Origin: Flavobacterium salmonis
Lineage (GTDB): Bacteria; Bacteroidota; Bacteroidia; Flavobacteriales; Flavobacteriaceae
Assembly: GCF_903819435.1 (NCBI RefSeq)
Contig: NZ_CAIJDP010000060.1
Span: 310,001-374,000 of the forward strand
Direction: 5' to 3'
DNA length: 64,000 bases
The translations under genes and the position numbers were made by a program. Shown one piece after another: positions 62,349 to 64,000 of this stretch (position 1 is the first letter of the stretch; each line of letters begins with the position of its first letter). Under the pieces are notes generated by a model. It saw only the letters and a program-made list of their open reading frames with translations, had not been told where the DNA came from and made no database searches.

Positions 62349-62972
62349 TTATTTTTTTCTCCCAACAAAACGAATCACAGAACCTTTTCCGTTATGAAAC
62401 AAACCTTCGCTTAATTCAATTTCTTTTTCCTCTAATTCGATGATTTCATAATCAGAAAAATCGGACTGGATTTCTTCAATTGAGAATAAGGATTCAATAT
62501 CTTTTGGACCGCCTACTTTATGATCCTTCGCCAGATATTCAAGATGTTTTTTGCTGAAGGCTTCAAAAATTATAATTCCGCCTTTGCGTAAATACTGCTG
62601 TAGTGTTTTATGAATAGCCGATTTTATTTCTGCGGGAAAATGTGCATAAATCAGAGCAATTGCATCAAATTGTTCTGTTTGATAATCAAGAGATTCTAAT
62701 TCACCAACCTGATAACCAATCGTTACATTATTAGCTTCAGCCAGTTTAATTGCCTTGTTTTTTCCCTCGGCACTAATATCAAAAGCATCAGCCTTCCAGC
62801 CTATTCTGGCTGCAAAAACAGCATTTCGTCCTTCTCCTTCTGCCGGAAAAAGGATAGTTCCTGGATTTAATTTTTCCAGTTGTTCTTTTAGGTAATTATT
62901 AGGTTCCTCGCCATACGCAAATTCTTCTTTGCTGTAGCGGTCATCCCATCTTTGGGCCCAGGGGGTTGTCAT
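62349..62972 (-). CDS. Class I SAM-dependent methyltransferase (TehB-like)
   Basis: The protein of 207 residues starts at the [21 protein letters not shown]; a GTG 27 bp earlier is possible. The SAM motif is [18 protein letters not shown], then VDAFDIS-like core ([10 protein letters not shown]) and [13 protein letters not shown]. It is close to the TehB/thiopurine-type small methyltransferases that use sulfur, selenium or tellurium acceptors; the acceptor is not known here. It lies 33 bp from the end of the YwqK-like gene. Confidence 0.85.
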   Translation of the reverse strand: MTTPWAQRWDDRYSKEEFAYGEEPNNYLKEQLEKLNPGTILFPAEGEGRNAVFAARIGWKADAFDISAEGKNKAIKLAEANNVTIGYQVGELESLDYQTEQFDAIALIYAHFPAEIKSAIHKTLQQYLRKGGIIIFEAFSKKHLEYLAKDHKVGGPKDIESLFSIEEIQSDFSDYEIIELEEKEIELSEGLFHNGKGSVIRFVGRKK

Positions 62973-63155
62973 GTTATTGCGTTTATTTTTATCATGCACT
63001 ACTCGTTTTAGTGTTATGGCAATAAAAGTTTTGGGAGCGTTTTCATAAAATCGTATTTTTACTATTTCACAGCTAAGTTATAATTTTAAAAGTATAATCT
63101 ATACGAAATGCGGATATAATATCTGACACAAAAGATGTTTTATCCGATATTTTTT

Positions 63156-63200
63156 TATCTTTGAGACTAAGACTTTTTAATCTAAATGGCTTTATCTTTG
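63156..63200 (+). promoter_or_regulatory. Two -7-like boxes before the XRE gene
   Basis: TATCTTTGAG occurs twice, at 63156-63165 and 63193-63202, 37 bp apart. The second lies 25 bp before the ATG and is the likely -7 element. The first may be a second promoter or a binding site for the regulator itself. Confidence 0.5.
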
Positions 63201-63225
63201 AGCCATTAGAAAATTGATACTCGTT

Positions 63226-63633
63226 ATGGAACAGAAAATACATCAGGGAAGAAACGTAAAACGTTTTAGAGAAATGCTCGGCATCAAACAAGAGGCTTTG
63301 GCTTATGCTCTGGGAGATGACTGGAACCAGAAGAAAATTTCTATCCTGGAGCAGAAAGATGTTATTGAAGATGGTCTTCTTAAACAAATCTCGAATTCTT
63401 TGAAAATTCCTGTTGAAGCTTTTCAGAATTTTGATGAGGAGCAGGCTGTAAACATTATTGCTAACACTTTTCATGAAGGAGCAGTTGCTAACAATTCTGG
63501 ATATATCAATTGCACTTTTAATCCGATTGATAAAATTGTGGAAATACATGAAGAGAAGCTAGCTTTATACGAGCGTATGCTGAAAGAAAAAGATGAAATG
63601 ATGACAAGGCTTGAAAAGCTAATCAGTAAATAA
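63226..63633 (+). CDS. XRE-type helix-turn-helix regulator
   Basis: The 135-residue protein has an N-terminal helix-turn-helix (about 10-65, FREMLGIKQEALAYALGDDWNQKKISILEQ) and a C-terminal coiled-coil-like tail (IVEIHEEKLALYERMLKEKDEMM). Proteins of this type are abundant in Bacteroidota, often next to mobile elements; none is visible within the window. The ATG at 63226 is chosen over a TTG 12 bp earlier. The target is unknown; self-control is suggested by the repeated box upstream. Confidence 0.85.
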   Translation: MEQKIHQGRNVKRFREMLGIKQEALAYALGDDWNQKKISILEQKDVIEDGLLKQISNSLKIPVEAFQNFDEEQAVNIIANTFHEGAVANNSGYINCTFNPIDKIVEIHEEKLALYERMLKEKDEMMTRLEKLISK

Positions 63634-63718
63634 CCCCGTTGTTTTTTAAGTATTCTTTACTAACATTATTCATATCTGTGAAATACTGAGTTGCTTACTT
63701 ACAACAGTTAACCATTTT

Positions 63719-63794
63719 TATAAAGTATATAAAATAAGTTGATACAATAAAAAAACCTCGCAAATTGCGAGGTTTTACTTTTATATACTTTATA
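63719..63794. terminator. Nested hairpin, strong bidirectional terminator
   Basis: An outer 16-bp perfect inverted repeat (63719-63734 with 63779-63794, TATAAAGTATATAAAA and complement) encloses an inner 12-bp one (63752-63763 with 63765-63776, AACCTCGCA core). The A- and T-runs on the inner stem suit both strands. It lies after the XRE gene. Confidence 0.75.
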
Positions 63795-64000
63795 GAGCCC
63801 CTATGTCCGCACGGAAAAAATTTCCGCGTAATCGTTGAGCATAACTGCGCGATCGGGTTGCCATATTGCAATTTCAAACTATTGGGTTTCCATTAGATAA
63901 ATAGTCGACAGTTAGATAAAATATCGTTTGTCCAATCTTAACCAATAAGTTTTGTCATACCACTATTTACATCTATTTCTGCAAAATTATGTTTTCCCAT
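63795..64000. other. Terminal stretch without a clear gene
   Basis: I find no supported gene in the last 206 bp. The composition is less AT-rich at 63800-63860 (TCCGCACGGAAAAAATTTCC). A short minus-strand frame from 64000 stops after 20 codons, and could be the end of a gene beyond the window. GTTAGATAAA and ATTAGATAAA repeat at 63893-63920. Confidence 0.4.

Noticed and set aside
63695..63877. 60-residue minus-strand frame near the window end
   Set aside because: It runs through the nested hairpin and has no recognisable domain or start context.

Overview
The window looks like a chromosomal stretch of a Flavobacterium-type bacterium (phylum Bacteroidota). The DNA is AT-rich. Many genes carry the Bacteroidota promoter -7 element TAnnTTTG upstream. 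There is a type IX secretion plug protein and a cargo protein with a type IX sorting tail, and nearly all genes have flavobacterial-style relatives. No insertion sequence, prophage, CRISPR array or rRNA was found. The only recognisable RNA genes are two identical tRNA-Gly(TCC) copies.

Layout. 1-9 kb: an O-methyltransferase, a PhyH-type dioxygenase, a TatA/PAP2 pair, an M1 aminopeptidase preceded by DUF6702 and three overlapping tandem paralogs, and dipeptidase PepE. 9-18 kb: the tRNA pair, a GNAT enzyme, two convergent L,D-transpeptidases, gpmI, DUF445, map, a GxxExxY gene broken by one stop codon, and a methyltransferase. 18-29 kb: a large SNF2 helicase, the type IX plug protein (its 3' end tandemly duplicated), apaG, and the complete four-gene ligase-associated DNA repair cassette (exonuclease, ligase, helicase, PdeM). 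29-40 kb: pruA, rsmG, a fatty acid desaturase, an aspartate aminotransferase, a DUF2383 protein, a U32 protein, purT, and a DUF6370/Crp pair. 40-50 kb: a LamG type IX cargo protein, a TPR histidine kinase with its LuxR-type regulator, pirin, YceI, fabD, DUF983 and an AraC regulator. 50-62 kb: a nitrate assimilation island. 62-64 kb: a YwqK-like protein, a methyltransferase, an XRE regulator, and a terminal stretch with no clear gene.

The nitrate island is the most coherent system. A single 1172-residue chain joins an assimilatory molybdenum nitrate reductase to its NirB-like flavin diaphorase and BFD [2Fe-2S] domain. Beside it is a protein with the outline of a nitrite/sulfite reductase, lacking the siroheme/cluster cysteines and ending in a rubredoxin. 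Divergent from these lie an Fnr-like regulator with N-terminal cysteines, an outer-membrane porin, a three-gene nitrate-type ABC importer, and a short chlorite dismutase that keeps its haem ligand and distal arginine. The dismutase would be a plausible safeguard against chlorite formed when the reductase acts on chlorate. No catalytically complete nitrite reductase is visible in the window.

Outside genes, four copies of one hairpin-forming repeat (two on each strand) show compensatory changes in the stem, which suggests a structured RNA. Pirin and YceI share a palindrome at exactly the same distance from their -7 elements. Several intergenic regions hold inverted repeats of the kind scattered through flavobacterial genomes.
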